A stretch of 64,000 bases of DNA from contig JAHUUL010000004.1 of NCBI GenBank assembly GCA_019218415.1, forward strand, positions 1 to 64,000, read 5' to 3'. Of the stretch, positions 17,345 through 28,113 are shown one piece after another. Position numbers and translations under genes: made by a program. Source of the DNA: Dermabacteraceae bacterium TAE3-ERU27. Its GTDB lineage: Bacteria > Actinomycetota > Actinomycetes > Actinomycetales > Dermabacteraceae. Position 1 is the stretch's first letter, and the number at the start of each line of letters is the position of its first letter. The notes under the pieces are model-generated. The model saw only the letters and a list, made by a program, of their open reading frames with translations, ran no database searches and was not told the DNA's origin.

Positions 17345-19597
17345 ATGGAAGGTTCAGAAATCACCACCACTACCGCAGTTATTGATAACGGCATTTACGG
17401 CAAGCGCAGCGTGCGCTTCGAGACCGGCCGTCTGGCACAGCAGGCAGCTGGCGCCGTGGCCGTCTACCTGGACGAGGACACCATGGTGTTCTCCGCTACC
17501 GCAGTCTCCAGCCAGCCGAAGGAGCACTTCGACTTCTTCCCGCTGACCGTGGACGTGGAAGAGCGCATGTACGCCGCGGGCCGCATCCCCGGCTCGTTCT
17601 TCCGCCGCGAAGGCCGCCCCGGCACCGACGCGATCCTGGCCTGCCGCCTGGTGGACCGCCCGCTGCGCCCGGCCTTCGTGAAGGGCCTGCGTAACGAGGT
17701 GCAGGTTGTGCTGACCGTTATGGCCATCAACCCCGACGACGCCTACGACGTAGTCGGCATCAACGGCGCTTCCGCCTCCACCCAGATCTCCGGCCTACCC
17801 TTCTCCGGCCCCATCGGCGGCGTGCGCGTCGCCCTGATGCCGAACAAGGACGGCGGCCAGTGGGTCGCGTTCCCGACCTTCTCGCAGCTTGACGAGGCCG
17901 TCTTCTCGATGGTCGTCGCGGGCCGCATCGTCGGTGACGAGGACGGCTCCGAGGGCGACGTCGCGATCATGATGGTCGAGGCCGAAGCCACAGACAACTC
18001 CTGGGATCTGATCAAGAACCAGGGTGCCATCGCCCCGACCGAAGAGGTCGTGGCAGAGGGCCTGGAAGCCTCCAAGGTATTCATCCGCTCGCTCTGCCTC
18101 GCGCAGCGTGAACTGGCCGCGAAGGCCGCCAAGCCCGTGCGCGAGTTCCCGCTCTTCCTCGACTACCAGGACGACGTCTACGAAGCGGTTGCCGAGACCG
18201 CTACCGAGCGTCTGGCCGAGGTCATGAGCATCGCTGCCAAGCAGGAGCGCGAAACCCGCACCGACGAGCTGCTGGCAATCGTCAAGGAAGAGCTCGCCGA
18301 GCGCTTCCCGGAGCGCGAGAAGGAAATTTCCGGTGCGTTCCGTTCGCTCACCAAGAGCGTCGTACGCCGCCGCATCCTGACCGACGGTGTGCGCATCGAC
18401 GGCCGCGGCCTGCGCGACATCCGTCAGCTTTCGGCCGAGGTCGAGGTGCTGCCGCGCGTGCACGGTTCCGCCCTGTTCGAGCGCGGTGAGACCCAGATCC
18501 TGGGCGTCACCACCCTGAACATGCTCAAGATGGAGCAGCAGATCGATTCGCTCTCCCCGGTGAAGCACAAGCGCTACGTGCACCACTACAACTTCCCGCC
18601 GTTCTCGACCGGCGAGACCGGTCGCGTCGGCTCCCCGAAGCGCCGCGAGATCGGCCACGGCATGCTTGCCGAGCGCGCCCTCGTCCCGGTGCTGCCGAGC
18701 CGCACCGAGTTCCCCTACGCGATCCGTCAGGTGTCCGAGGCACTCGGCTCCAACGGCTCCACCTCGATGGGTTCGGTCTGCGCCTCCACCCTGTCGCTGC
18801 TGAACGCGGGCGTGCCGCTGCGCGCACCCGTCGCCGGCATCGCCATGGGCCTCATCTCCGACACCGTTGATGGGGAAACCCGCTACGCCGCCCTCACCGA
18901 CATTCTCGGTGCCGAGGACGCCTTCGGCGACATGGACTTCAAGGTTGCCGGTACGAGCGAGTTTGTCACCGCCATCCAGCTGGACACCAAGCTCGACGGC
19001 ATCCCCGCCTCCGTGCTGGCCGGTGCGCTGACCCAGGCCCGCGAGGCCCGTCTGCACATCCTGTCGGTGCTGGCTTCCGCCATCGACACCCCGGACGAGA
19101 TGGCGCCGACCGCTCCGCGCGTCATCACCGTTACCGTGCCGGTTGCGAAGATCGGTGAGGTCATCGGCCCGAAGGGCAAGATGATCAACCAGATCCAGGA
19201 GGACACCGGCGCCGACATTTCGATCGAAGACGACGGCACCGTTTACATCGGTGCAGCCGACGGCCCCTCCGCAGAGGCCGCCCGTTCCGCCATCAACGCG
19301 ATCGCTAACCCGACCCTCCCCGAGGTGGGCGAGCGCTACGTCGGCACCGTCGTGCGCGTGGTTGACTTCGGCGCGTTCGTTTCCCTGACCCCCGGCAAGG
19401 ACGGTCTGCTGCACGTCACCCAGCTGCGTAAGCTCAACGGTGGCAAGCGCGTGGACAACGTCGAGGCCGTGGTTCAGGTAGGCAACAAGATCGAGGTCGA
19501 GATCCGCGAGATCGACGCCCGCGGCAAGATTTCCCTCGCTGTCGTTTCCGACGAAGAGGAGAAGGCCGAAAAGAGCGAAGAGTCCGACTCCGAGTGA
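17345..19597 (+). CDS. pnp: Polynucleotide phosphorylase / guanosine pentaphosphate synthetase
   Basis: 750 residues. A trimeric 3'-5' phosphorolytic exoribonuclease; in actinobacteria it is also linked to (p)ppGpp metabolism. Domains: first RNase PH (about 1-150), helical linker, second RNase PH (about 330-570, with [23 protein letters not shown]), KH (about 597-650, [16 protein letters not shown]) and S1 (about 665-735, [15 protein letters not shown]). The tail is acidic. I placed the start at the ATG at 17345 because it follows AAGGAGGAACCTC and fits the family N-terminus; an upstream in-frame ATG at 17297 lies inside the leader RNA. Confidence 0.97.
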   Translation: MEGSEITTTTAVIDNGIYGKRSVRFETGRLAQQAAGAVAVYLDEDTMVFSATAVSSQPKEHFDFFPLTVDVEERMYAAGRIPGSFFRREGRPGTDAILACRLVDRPLRPAFVKGLRNEVQVVLTVMAINPDDAYDVVGINGASASTQISGLPFSGPIGGVRVALMPNKDGGQWVAFPTFSQLDEAVFSMVVAGRIVGDEDGSEGDVAIMMVEAEATDNSWDLIKNQGAIAPTEEVVAEGLEASKVFIRSLCLAQRELAAKAAKPVREFPLFLDYQDDVYEAVAETATERLAEVMSIAAKQERETRTDELLAIVKEELAERFPEREKEISGAFRSLTKSVVRRRILTDGVRIDGRGLRDIRQLSAEVEVLPRVHGSALFERGETQILGVTTLNMLKMEQQIDSLSPVKHKRYVHHYNFPPFSTGETGRVGSPKRREIGHGMLAERALVPVLPSRTEFPYAIRQVSEALGSNGSTSMGSVCASTLSLLNAGVPLRAPVAGIAMGLISDTVDGETRYAALTDILGAEDAFGDMDFKVAGTSEFVTAIQLDTKLDGIPASVLAGALTQAREARLHILSVLASAIDTPDEMAPTAPRVITVTVPVAKIGEVIGPKGKMINQIQEDTGADISIEDDGTVYIGAADGPSAEAARSAINAIANPTLPEVGERYVGTVVRVVDFGAFVSLTPGKDGLLHVTQLRKLNGGKRVDNVEAVVQVGNKIEVEIREIDARGKISLAVVSDEEEKAEKSEESDSE

Positions 19598-19645
19598 GCT
19601 TCTAGGGCTGCTGCTACCGCCATGTAGGAAGCGGCCGGAGTGATC

Positions 19646-19684
19646 AGGGCGGGTGCACAGCGTGACTGTGTACCCGCCCTTTTC
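19646..19684 (+). terminator. Rho-independent terminator after pnp
   Basis: AGGGCGGGTGCACAG pairs with CTGTGTACCCGCCCT (one mismatch) around a short CGTGA loop and is followed by TTTCT, about 50 nt after the pnp stop. Confidence 0.85.
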
Positions 19685-19796
19685 TATCCCCGAAGAATGA
19701 CTGAGCCTTTTGTCCCGGGCTCCTTTGAGGGGCCTGTTTTTTCCCTCTTTAATGGTGCTAATGTCTAGATGGCATTTCTATTTTGAAAGGTTTAAC

Positions 19797-21767
19797 ATGA
19801 GCATTTCACTCTCGCGAGCGAGAGGGCTCGGCTGGTTCCTGGGAGCGCTGTTCGCCGTGCTACTTCTTGCCGGGTGTGGCGGAAAGATAGACACTAACCT
19901 CACCATTAACGACGATGGTAGTGGTATTCGTACAATGACGGTTTCGGTTTCTCCTGAAGATATGCAGAAGGTGCAGGGAGGTCAAGCCAGTATCGAAAAG
20001 TTGATCGCCGATCTGAAACCCGCTCAGCTTGAGTATCAAGGGGTGAAAAAGAACGGCAACGACGTGGTGTTTACCTTCTCCTTACCCTTTAAGAGCCTTG
20101 AAGAGTATTCCACTAAAGCCACTGAGATCGTGAAGGCGCAAGGCGCTACTCGATCCGAATCCTGGATGGCTAAGGCCATATTGGTGAAGGGGGTCGAGCC
20201 TTTCTCTAAGGGGACTGAATACAAGGAAAACTTCAGTTCGCGGGATCTGCTGTACTGGCTCCCGGAAGCACTGCGTAAGCAGGGAAAGATTTCGGAATCC
20301 AACGTTCTTGAAGGGCGTGAAACGAAGCTTTTTATTGGCGGCAAAGAAATGCCTGCAAAAGAACAACCTATTTCTTCGGGGAAGGTTGAGCGATACGGTT
20401 TCGATAAGGTTTCGATAATTACTTCTGGTCTGGGCAATGGAGCGCACCAGTATCAGCGCACTATATACCTAGCGCTGGACAAGGCTGTTTACCTGCGTGA
20501 CCCTGAAGGGTATGACAAGTTCGTTGCGGAGCACGCCCCTAAGGGGAGTGAGGTAAAAAAGACCGACGAACAGAACCTGCTTTGGGAGGTTAAATTCCCC
20601 GTCGGTGACGATGCACAGGTTAATCAGTACACGAATGAGCTGTTGCTAGAGAAGGATGCTTCGTTTACCGTTAGCGCTCCGCTTCCTGATGTGGAGGAGC
20701 CACTGGCTTTCGCGATCACGGTGCAGGACTCCGTGAGTTGCGAGGTGGTGTGCGATGACGGGGTTACGGCGAATTCTTTCGTGGTTCTTCCCGAAGGCTG
20801 GGAAACTAGCTACAGGACTGACACTTTTAAAGGACAGACGATAGTTCCTGTAAGCAGTGAGGAGCATCCCTTCAAGCAACGCGTTGCCCCGTTGAAGCAG
20901 AGTGTCGCGGTTGAGATCAACCCGCAGGGTGGTGGCAAGGCCGCCTATTCGGTGACTTTTTCTGAGAAAGACGACAAACTGGCCGAGAAGCTAATTTCCT
21001 CTTGGCTAAAGTCTTACCCGGGAGTGGTGATTAAACGTGAGGCTGGCAAGAGCGGCGTTGTTTACACCGCTACGGTGAGCGGGAAAGATTCCGCAGGACT
21101 CCTATCGGCTATGCGTAACTACGGTTACGGTGACCAACCCGTCGTACTTAGCAAGCTAAACGGGGGGATTGTTTCGGACAAGTATCTGCTCAAGGTAGCC
21201 ATGGGCTTGCCCATCCCTGCTTACACCATTACGGCCGTGGATGGGGTGCCTATTACCCTCACCGGCATCGACGGGCTTTCGCTTGATGAGCCGAGCAAGG
21301 AATACCTAGATGCGGGGCTTTCCTACAAGGATGGGGTAATCACTTTCTCCGGCCCTCAATCGCTTATTTACTCCGGCTCTGCAGAGGTTAACCGATCCTG
21401 GGTGATTTGGCTTGCGCTCGGGGGGAGCTTGCTACTGGTGCTCGTTGCCGCATTGGTGGCGTTCCTCCTCATCAGGAAGAAAATAAACTCTCTCGGTGCA
21501 GGAACCAGTGCCGTAGGCGCGCAGAGTCCTGACTCCGAAGAGCCGCTGGAGGACAGGCAACAGCCGGTTCCCAGTGACTATCCGACCGAGAGACTGGATA
21601 TCGCTCCTCCGACGAATGACAACCTGACTCAGCCGCTCCCTTCCTATCCTGAGCATTGGGTGGCGGGCCAGGCTAGCCAGGAAGGCTCCTTTCCCTGGAC
21701 GCGGACGGAAGAAGGCACTGAGACTTCCGCTCCAGAATCGGAGAGCGATGCCACCAAAGGTGAGTAA
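19797..21767 (+). CDS. LppM-like lipoprotein with C-terminal transmembrane helix
   Basis: 656 residues. The N-terminal signal peptide ends in the lipobox LLAGC (Cys27). The first ~200 residues resemble the LppM/DUF3153 domain (DTNLTINDDGSGIRTMTVSV onward). The middle is beta-rich extracellular sequence of unknown role. One transmembrane helix lies at about 535-559, followed by the basic stop RKK and a ~95-residue Pro/Glu/Ser-rich cytosolic tail. It thus spans the membrane with both a lipid anchor and a helix. In mycobacteria LppM affects envelope lipids and phagosome interaction, but function here is unknown. Codon use is visibly more AT-rich than both neighbours. I chose the ATG at 19797 (GAAAGG upstream) because it starts the signal peptide. 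Confidence 0.72.
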   Translation: MSISLSRARGLGWFLGALFAVLLLAGCGGKIDTNLTINDDGSGIRTMTVSVSPEDMQKVQGGQASIEKLIADLKPAQLEYQGVKKNGNDVVFTFSLPFKSLEEYSTKATEIVKAQGATRSESWMAKAILVKGVEPFSKGTEYKENFSSRDLLYWLPEALRKQGKISESNVLEGRETKLFIGGKEMPAKEQPISSGKVERYGFDKVSIITSGLGNGAHQYQRTIYLALDKAVYLRDPEGYDKFVAEHAPKGSEVKKTDEQNLLWEVKFPVGDDAQVNQYTNELLLEKDASFTVSAPLPDVEEPLAFAITVQDSVSCEVVCDDGVTANSFVVLPEGWETSYRTDTFKGQTIVPVSSEEHPFKQRVAPLKQSVAVEINPQGGGKAAYSVTFSEKDDKLAEKLISSWLKSYPGVVIKREAGKSGVVYTATVSGKDSAGLLSAMRNYGYGDQPVVLSKLNGGIVSDKYLLKVAMGLPIPAYTITAVDGVPITLTGIDGLSLDEPSKEYLDAGLSYKDGVITFSGPQSLIYSGSAEVNRSWVIWLALGGSLLLVLVAALVAFLLIRKKINSLGAGTSAVGAQSPDSEEPLEDRQQPVPSDYPTERLDIAPPTNDNLTQPLPSYPEHWVAGQASQEGSFPWTRTEEGTETSAPESESDATKGE

Positions 21768-21795
21768 CCCTCACGGTTCGTGAAAAACTAGGGGA

Positions 21796-23142
21796 ATGGC
21801 TATAGATCTACCGCTCTCCAGTGGGTTTGATGAAGTGTTGTTCGGGCGGGACGGTGCGGAAGTACGCCGCAGCGTCCTGCCCGGCGGCATTCGTCTCCTA
21901 ACCGAACGCGATCCAAATGTGCGCTCGGTCAGCCTTGGCCTGTGGCTGCCCGTCGGCTCCCGGGACGAGGAGAGCCGCCACGCCGGATCCACCCACGTGC
22001 TGGAACACCTGCTGTTTAAGGGCACCCGTAAGCGCACCGCGCTGCAGATCGCTACCGCTTTCGATGAAATCGGCGGCGAGTCCAATGCCATCACGGCGAA
22101 GGAACACACCTGCTACTACGGGCGCGTGCGCAGCAGCGACCTGCCGCTGGCGCTGGACGTGCTGTGCGACATGGTGACGTCCCCGGCGTTCGCGGAAGAC
22201 GCCTACGCCATGGAGCGTGAGGTAATCCTGGAAGAGCTCGCGATGGCGGAGGACGATCCCACCGACAGTGGGCACGAGGAGTTCCTGCGCCGCGTAATCG
22301 GGGACAACCCGTTGGGTAGACCCGTAGGTGGGACGCCGGAGATCATCCGGGCGCTCGATCTGGAAGCCGTCAAACAGCATTACGCCCGCCACTACGCTCC
22401 CGACAATCTGGTTGTTACCGCGGTCGGAGACGTGGACCATGACGAGGTGGCGGATAGGCTCGCGCAGAGCCTCACCGAGGGGGGATGGGAGCTGCGCGAG
22501 GGAGCCACCCCCAGGCCGCGCCGCGCCGCCGTCGCGGAACTGTCCGGGCAGCTCGCCCTCCCCGGGGGAACCGGCGCGAAGCTAAAGCACACCCGCCTGG
22601 CGCGAGACACGGAACAGACCCATGTTTTCGTGGGTGGGTTCGGCCTGAGCGCAACCGACCCGCGCCGCAACGTGCTTTCCACGCTGCAATCGATCCTCGG
22701 CGGGGGCATGTCCTCCCGCCTGTTCCAGAAGGTGCGCGAGGAAAAGGGCCTGGCCTACTCGGTCTATTCGTTCGGTTCCGGTTACCGCGAAAGTGGCGTG
22801 TTCGGTCTATATGCGGCCTGCCGCCCTTCGCGTGCCGACGAGGTCGCCTCGCTGATGGTCGCAGAACTGGAAAGCATGGCGCAGCCGGGCGGGGTAAGCG
22901 CAGACGAAGTGCGCCGCTCGCTCGGCCAAATGAGCGGCTCCCTGGTGCTCGGCCTGGAAGACACCGCATCGCGCATGGCGCGGCTGGGCTCCGCTGAACT
23001 GGTGCACGGAAAGTACCGCAGCGTAGACGAAGCGTTACAGATGATCGCGGCGGTAGAGCCGCAGCAGGTCTGCGATCTGGCCGCGCTGCTCGCCGCCAAC
23101 ATAAACACCCGCGTGGACGTCGGTCCCGCAGCAAAGGCCTGA
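21796..23142 (+). CDS. M16-family zinc metallopeptidase (insulinase/processing-peptidase type)
   Basis: 448 residues, two-lobed M16B architecture. The inverted zinc motif HxxEH is His67-Val-Leu-Glu70-His71 (HVLEHLLFKGT), and the downstream Glu ligand lies in the EREVILEELAMAEDD segment near residue 142. The C-terminal lobe carries the substrate-binding GGGMSSRLFQKVREEKGLAY motif. No signal peptide is visible, so it is predicted cytosolic. A peptidase of this type next to pnp is a widespread actinobacterial arrangement. Its substrate is not known. Its stop is 10 bp before dapB, which has AGGAGG, indicating co-transcription. Confidence 0.93.
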   Translation: MAIDLPLSSGFDEVLFGRDGAEVRRSVLPGGIRLLTERDPNVRSVSLGLWLPVGSRDEESRHAGSTHVLEHLLFKGTRKRTALQIATAFDEIGGESNAITAKEHTCYYGRVRSSDLPLALDVLCDMVTSPAFAEDAYAMEREVILEELAMAEDDPTDSGHEEFLRRVIGDNPLGRPVGGTPEIIRALDLEAVKQHYARHYAPDNLVVTAVGDVDHDEVADRLAQSLTEGGWELREGATPRPRRAAVAELSGQLALPGGTGAKLKHTRLARDTEQTHVFVGGFGLSATDPRRNVLSTLQSILGGGMSSRLFQKVREEKGLAYSVYSFGSGYRESGVFGLYAACRPSRADEVASLMVAELESMAQPGGVSADEVRRSLGQMSGSLVLGLEDTASRMARLGSAELVHGKYRSVDEALQMIAAVEPQQVCDLAALLAANINTRVDVGPAAKA

Positions 23143-23889
<747 letters not shown>

Positions 23890-23891
23890 TC

Positions 23892-24620
23892 GTGAAAGAA
23901 ACACACACCCCCACCCCGCAGGTAGCCGCGCCGCAGGAATATGCGCCCTGGATAGGCAAGGGCATGCTGTTCGATATGGACGGCACCCTGGTAGATTCCG
24001 GCCCCGCCGTGGTGCGCTGCTGGAACCTTCTGTTTAAGGAACTCGGGCTGGACAGCCGTTTCGAGCCGCACTGGCACGGCCAGCCCGCGCGTTCCGTGGT
24101 GAAAATGGCGATGCCGGATGCGTCGGAAAGCGAACTTGCGGCGGCTTTGGTACGCAGCCAGGAACTGGAACTGGCCGACGTTTCCGACATCAAAATCCTG
24201 CCCGGTACGCGTGAGATACTGGCCGCTCTGGATCGCGCACAGGAGACCCTGGGCCGTCCGAGCTGGGCGATAGTCACCTCCTGCACGCGGGCGCTGTTTA
24301 ACGCCCGCTGGGCGACCACCGGGCTGCCGGAGCCGGGGGTGCTGGTCACCGTGGATGACGTAACCCACGGTAAACCCCACCCCGATCCTTACCTGCTCGG
24401 GGCCGAAAAGCTCGGCCTGGCACCGGGGGAGTGCCTGGCACTGGAAGACGCTCCGCTGGGGCTCGCCTCGGCGCGCGACGCCGGGACGGTGCCGCTCGCG
24501 GTGCTGAACACCAACCGGCGCGAGAGCGTCGCCCCGCACTCCACATATGTCGTGGAGACACTTGCAAATCTGTCCGTCGCGGTGCGGGATAACAACCTGG
24601 CCGTAACTTTTACCCGTTAG
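23892..24620 (+). CDS. HAD-superfamily sugar-phosphatase-like hydrolase
   Basis: 242 residues. HAD motif I is FDMDGTLVDS (about residues 28-37), motif II lies in the WAIVTSCTRALF segment, the lysine motif is THGKPHPDPY, and motif IV is CLALEDAPLGLASA. The cap is small and helical, as in GPP/beta-phosphoglucomutase-type phosphatases. The exact substrate is unknown; small sugar or polyol phosphates are likely. The GTG start is two bases after the dapB stop; the first 20 residues before the catalytic core are poorly conserved in type. Its TAG stop forms part of a possible -10 box for thyX. Confidence 0.85.
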   Translation: MKETHTPTPQVAAPQEYAPWIGKGMLFDMDGTLVDSGPAVVRCWNLLFKELGLDSRFEPHWHGQPARSVVKMAMPDASESELAAALVRSQELELADVSDIKILPGTREILAALDRAQETLGRPSWAIVTSCTRALFNARWATTGLPEPGVLVTVDDVTHGKPHPDPYLLGAEKLGLAPGECLALEDAPLGLASARDAGTVPLAVLNTNRRESVAPHSTYVVETLANLSVAVRDNNLAVTFTR

Positions 24621-24629
24621 GCTTGACCC
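24618..24629 (+). promoter_or_regulatory. Putative -10 element overlapping the HAD stop codon, upstream of thyX
   Basis: TAGGCT at 24618-24623 starts with the TAG stop of the preceding gene and is followed by six bases and the thyX ATG. No ribosome-binding sequence is present, so a leaderless thyX mRNA is possible. Confidence 0.35.
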
Positions 24630-25355
24630 ATGTCTGAACCGCAGGAAATCGTCTTCCGTAGCGACGTCACCGTGGAAATGGTGCGTTCCCAGGCACGCGA
24701 CGCCGATGTCGTTTTTGCCGCCCGCGTCTCCACCCAGGGAGAACAGTCCCTAAGCTCCGTAGATGCCGACGCGGAACGCTCTGCCGGTCTCATCAACTAC
24801 CTGATGCGCGACCGCCACGGCAGCCCGTTCGAACACAACTCGTTCACCTTCTACGTGGAGGCGCCGATCTTCGTTTTCCGCGAATTTATGCGCCACCGGA
24901 TCGCCTCCTACAACGAAGAATCGGGTCGCTACCGGAAGCTGCGCCCCATCTTCTACGTGCCCGGCCCGGAACGTAACCTGGTGCAGGAGGGCAAGCCCGG
25001 AGCATACGATTTCGTGCCCGGCAGCGAGGAACAGTACCGACTCGTTACGGAGCAGACGAAGGCATCCTGCACCGCCGCCTACGCGGCTTACCAGAAGATG
25101 CTCGACGCCGGAATTGCCCGCGAGGTGGCGCGCGGCGTGCTGCCGGTGTCGTTGTTCTCTTCCATGTACGTCACGGTCAATGCCCGCTCGATGATGAACT
25201 TCCTGTCCCTGCGCACCAAGCGCCCGGATTCGACCTTCCCCTCGTTCCCGCAGCGTGAGATCGAGATGGTGGCCGAGAAGATCGAGGAGTTCTTCGCCCG
25301 CGAAATGCCGCTCACCCACGCGGCGTTTGAAAAGAACGGCCGGGTAGCGCCGTAA
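24630..25355 (+). CDS. thyX: Flavin-dependent thymidylate synthase
   Basis: 241 residues. Makes dTMP from dUMP using FAD and methylenetetrahydrofolate, a route unrelated to ThyA. The signature RHRx7S is present as Arg88-His89-Arg90 … Ser98 within RHRIASYNEESGRY. RSMMNFLSLR near the C-terminus forms part of the nucleotide site. The gene sits between the HAD hydrolase and dapA, a common actinobacterial order (dapB-thyX-dapA). Start codon ATG has no Shine-Dalgarno sequence. Confidence 0.97.
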   Translation: MSEPQEIVFRSDVTVEMVRSQARDADVVFAARVSTQGEQSLSSVDADAERSAGLINYLMRDRHGSPFEHNSFTFYVEAPIFVFREFMRHRIASYNEESGRYRKLRPIFYVPGPERNLVQEGKPGAYDFVPGSEEQYRLVTEQTKASCTAAYAAYQKMLDAGIAREVARGVLPVSLFSSMYVTVNARSMMNFLSLRTKRPDSTFPSFPQREIEMVAEKIEEFFAREMPLTHAAFEKNGRVAP

Positions 25356-25376
25356 GGCGTGCCGGGAAGGAAAGAA

Positions 25377-26288
25377 ATGAGCACTATGACACGCCCCTTC
25401 GGAGCCGTCACCACAGCGATGGTCACCCCGTTTAGCGAAGACGGTGAACGGGTCGATCTCGACGCCGCGCAGCGGCTCGCCAAGTACCTCGTCGAGCGCG
25501 GCAACGATGGCCTGGTAATCAACGGCACCACGGGAGAATCTCCCACCACCAGCGACGATGAAAAGATCGCCCTGCTGCAGGCCGTGCGCGACGCGGTCGG
25601 CGCCGACGTACCGCTGCTGGCGGGAGTTGGCAGCAACAACACCGCGCACACGCTTTCCCTCACCGAGCGGGCCATCGCGGCGGGAGCGGACGGCCTGCTC
25701 GTCGTCACCCCCTACTATTCGAAGCCGAGCCAGGCGGGACTGATCGCGCACACCCTGCGCGTCGCGGACCTCGCGCAGCAGGCCGACAAACAGGTGATGC
25801 TGTACGACATCCCCGGCCGCAGCGGGGTAGCGCTGGCGCCGGAAACCATCCGGGAACTGGCTCAGCACCCGGCCATCACCTGTGTGAAGGACGCCAAGGG
25901 CAACTTCCAGGAGTCCGGCGTGCTGCTGCACGAAGGCGAAATCACCTACTACAGCGGTGACGACGCGGCGAACCTGCCCTGGCTCGCGATGGGCGCGGCA
26001 GGCATGGTCTCCGTCGTAGCGCACGTGGCATCGCCCGCCTACGCCCGCATGGTGGCGGCGTTCGATGCCGGCGACAACGCCGAAGCCGGGCGCATCCACC
26101 GCGCGCTCGCCCCCGTGGTCGAAGCCGTGATGGGCAAAATGCCCGGCGCGGTGGCCGCGAAGCTGGCCCTGCGCCATGCCGGGGTGCTCGCCAACGCCGC
26201 GATGCGTCTCCCGCTCGTGCAGGCTTCTTCCGACCAGGAACGCGCCCTCATCGGGGTGCTCACGCAGCACCAGGAAATTCTTTCTTAA
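25377..26288 (+). CDS. dapA: 4-hydroxy-tetrahydrodipicolinate synthase
   Basis: 303 residues. Condenses pyruvate with aspartate semialdehyde, the first committed step to DAP and lysine. The TIM barrel shows NGTTGESPTTS, VVTPYYSKPSQ (with the catalytic Tyr), YDIPGRSGVAL and VKDAKGN with the Schiff-base Lys. I chose the ATG at 25377, which has GGAAGGAAAG upstream, over an in-frame GTG at 25359 that would add six residues. It is followed by RNase J, an order common in actinobacteria. Confidence 0.96.
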   Translation: MSTMTRPFGAVTTAMVTPFSEDGERVDLDAAQRLAKYLVERGNDGLVINGTTGESPTTSDDEKIALLQAVRDAVGADVPLLAGVGSNNTAHTLSLTERAIAAGADGLLVVTPYYSKPSQAGLIAHTLRVADLAQQADKQVMLYDIPGRSGVALAPETIRELAQHPAITCVKDAKGNFQESGVLLHEGEITYYSGDDAANLPWLAMGAAGMVSVVAHVASPAYARMVAAFDAGDNAEAGRIHRALAPVVEAVMGKMPGAVAAKLALRHAGVLANAAMRLPLVQASSDQERALIGVLTQHQEILS

Positions 26289-26352
26289 TAACCAGGCTTA
26301 GCGCAGTAGTCAGACTCAGCGCCCGAGCCGCAACGACACGTTTAAGGAACCC

Positions 26353-28044
26353 ATGTCTCTCTTTTCAACCCAGCTCACCCAGCCGCCGCAGCTGGCAGAC
26401 GGCAGCATGCGCATCATTCCGCTGGGAGGTTTGGGCGAGGTCGGCCGCAACATGGCCGTTTTCGAGTACCGGGGACGCCTGCTGATCGTTGACTGCGGCG
26501 TGCTCTTCCCCGAGGAACACCAGCCCGGCGTAGATCTGATCCTGCCCGACTTCGGCCCGATCCGGGACCGACTGGACGACGTGGTCGCGGTTGTGCTGAC
26601 CCACGGCCACGAGGACCACATCGGGGCCGTGCCCTACCTGCTGCGCCTCAAACCAGACATCCCGCTCGTCGGCAGACAGCTCACGCTCGCCCTCGTCGAA
26701 GCGAAACTGAAGGAACACCGCATCACCCCGTTCACCCTCGCGGTGAAGGAGGGACAGACCGAGGAACTCGGCCCGTTCTCCTGCGAGTTCGTCGCCGTCA
26801 ACCATTCGATCCCGGACGCGCTCGCCGTGGCCGTGACCACCGACGCAGGCACCGTGCTGCACACCGGCGATTTCAAGATGGACCAGCTGCCGCTCGACGG
26901 GCGAATCACCGATCTGCGGGCGTTTGCACGGCTGGGGGAGAAGGGCGTCGATCTTTTCATGGTCGATTCCACCAACGCGGAGGTTCCCGGCTTCACGGTC
27001 GCGGAACGCGAGATCGGCCCCGTGCTGGACGGTATTTTCGCGCGCGCCAAACAAAAGATCGTGGTGGCATCGTTCTCCAGCCACGTGCACCGCGTACAGC
27101 AGGTGTTCGACGCGGCGGCGGCCCACGGCCGCAAGGTGGCCTTCGTCGGCCGTTCGATGGTGCGTAACATGACCATCGCGCACGAAATGGGCTACCTGAA
27201 CATCCCCGATAACGTGCTGGTTGACGTGCGCGACCTCGAGAACCTGCCCGATGACAAGGTGGTGCTGATGTGCACCGGCAGCCAGGGGGAGCCGATGGCC
27301 GCCCTGGGCCGGATCGCGAACCGCGACCACCGCAACATCTCGGTGGAGGAGGGCGACATCGTCATCCTGGCCTCATCCCTCATTCCGGGCAACGAGAACG
27401 CCGTTTTCCGCGTGGTGAACGGCCTGATGGCGCTCGGCGCGGAGGTCGTGCACCAGGCGAACGCCCGCGTGCACGTTTCCGGGCACGCCTCCGAGGGCGA
27501 GCTCACCTACTGCTACAACATTCTGCGGCCGCGCCACGTGATGCCGGTACACGGCGAGGTACGCCACCTCATCGCCAACGGCAAGATCGCTCAGCGCACC
27601 GGCATCCCCGCCGAAAACGTGCATCTGGCGCGCGATGGCTCCGTGCTGGACATGACCGACGGTGAAGTGAAGATCGTCGGCGAGGTCGAATGTGGCTATG
27701 TCTATGTGGACGGCAAGAGCGTCGGCGATATCGACGAACGCGATCTCAAGGACCGTCGCATCCTGGCCGACGAGGGTTTCATCTCCCTGTTCGCCGTAGT
27801 TAATTCCGAAACGGGCCAGATCATCGCCGGGCCGGAAATTCACGCCCGCGGCATGGCCGAGGATGACACGGTATTTGAGGAGATCAAGCCCGATATCGTG
27901 AAGGCGCTGCGCAAGGCTGTCACGGAATCCGGCGATCGCTCTACCCGGCAGTTGCAGCAGGTCATGCGCCGCGTGGTGGGCCGCTGGGTGTCCCAGCGCC
28001 TGCGCCGCCGTCCCATGATCATCCCCGTCGTGGTAGAGGCGTAA
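26353..28044 (+). CDS. rnj: Ribonuclease J
   Basis: 563 residues. A metallo-beta-lactamase/beta-CASP ribonuclease with 5'-3' exo- and endonuclease activity, involved in rRNA processing and mRNA decay. The zinc motif HxHxDH is THGHEDHIGAVPYL near residue 80. A further HTGDFKMDQ lies near 174. The beta-CASP region has ASFSSHVHRVQQ and CTGSQGEPMAAL, and the RHVMPVHGEVRHL segment closes the active site. The C-terminal domain is about 460-563. It works in the same RNA-decay network as the pnp product encoded 7 kb upstream. Confidence 0.96.
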   Translation: MSLFSTQLTQPPQLADGSMRIIPLGGLGEVGRNMAVFEYRGRLLIVDCGVLFPEEHQPGVDLILPDFGPIRDRLDDVVAVVLTHGHEDHIGAVPYLLRLKPDIPLVGRQLTLALVEAKLKEHRITPFTLAVKEGQTEELGPFSCEFVAVNHSIPDALAVAVTTDAGTVLHTGDFKMDQLPLDGRITDLRAFARLGEKGVDLFMVDSTNAEVPGFTVAEREIGPVLDGIFARAKQKIVVASFSSHVHRVQQVFDAAAAHGRKVAFVGRSMVRNMTIAHEMGYLNIPDNVLVDVRDLENLPDDKVVLMCTGSQGEPMAALGRIANRDHRNISVEEGDIVILASSLIPGNENAVFRVVNGLMALGAEVVHQANARVHVSGHASEGELTYCYNILRPRHVMPVHGEVRHLIANGKIAQRTGIPAENVHLARDGSVLDMTDGEVKIVGEVECGYVYVDGKSVGDIDERDLKDRRILADEGFISLFAVVNSETGQIIAGPEIHARGMAEDDTVFEEIKPDIVKALRKAVTESGDRSTRQLQQVMRRVVGRWVSQRLRRRPMIIPVVVEA

Positions 28045-28065
28045 GCCTCGCCGCACCTGAGTGAC

Positions 28066-28104
28066 GCCCCTCCCGCCCGGCGCGCGAAGCCGGTGCGGGC
28101 GGGG
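28066..28104 (+). terminator. GC-rich hairpin between rnj and ftsK
   Basis: CCCCTCCCGCCCGGC pairs with GCCGGTGCGGGCGGGG (small bulges) and is followed by AAAA rather than T's. A probable terminator or attenuator. Confidence 0.5.
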
Positions 28105-28113
28105 AAAACCCGG

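Noticed and set aside
17795-19414. 539-codon minus-strand open frame antisense to pnp
   Set aside because: A shadow of the pnp reading frame; low-complexity Gly/Ala/His/Asp composition and no start signal.
24750-26270. 506-codon minus-strand open frame opposite thyX-dapA
   Set aside because: It crosses two well-identified plus-strand genes and has typical shadow composition.
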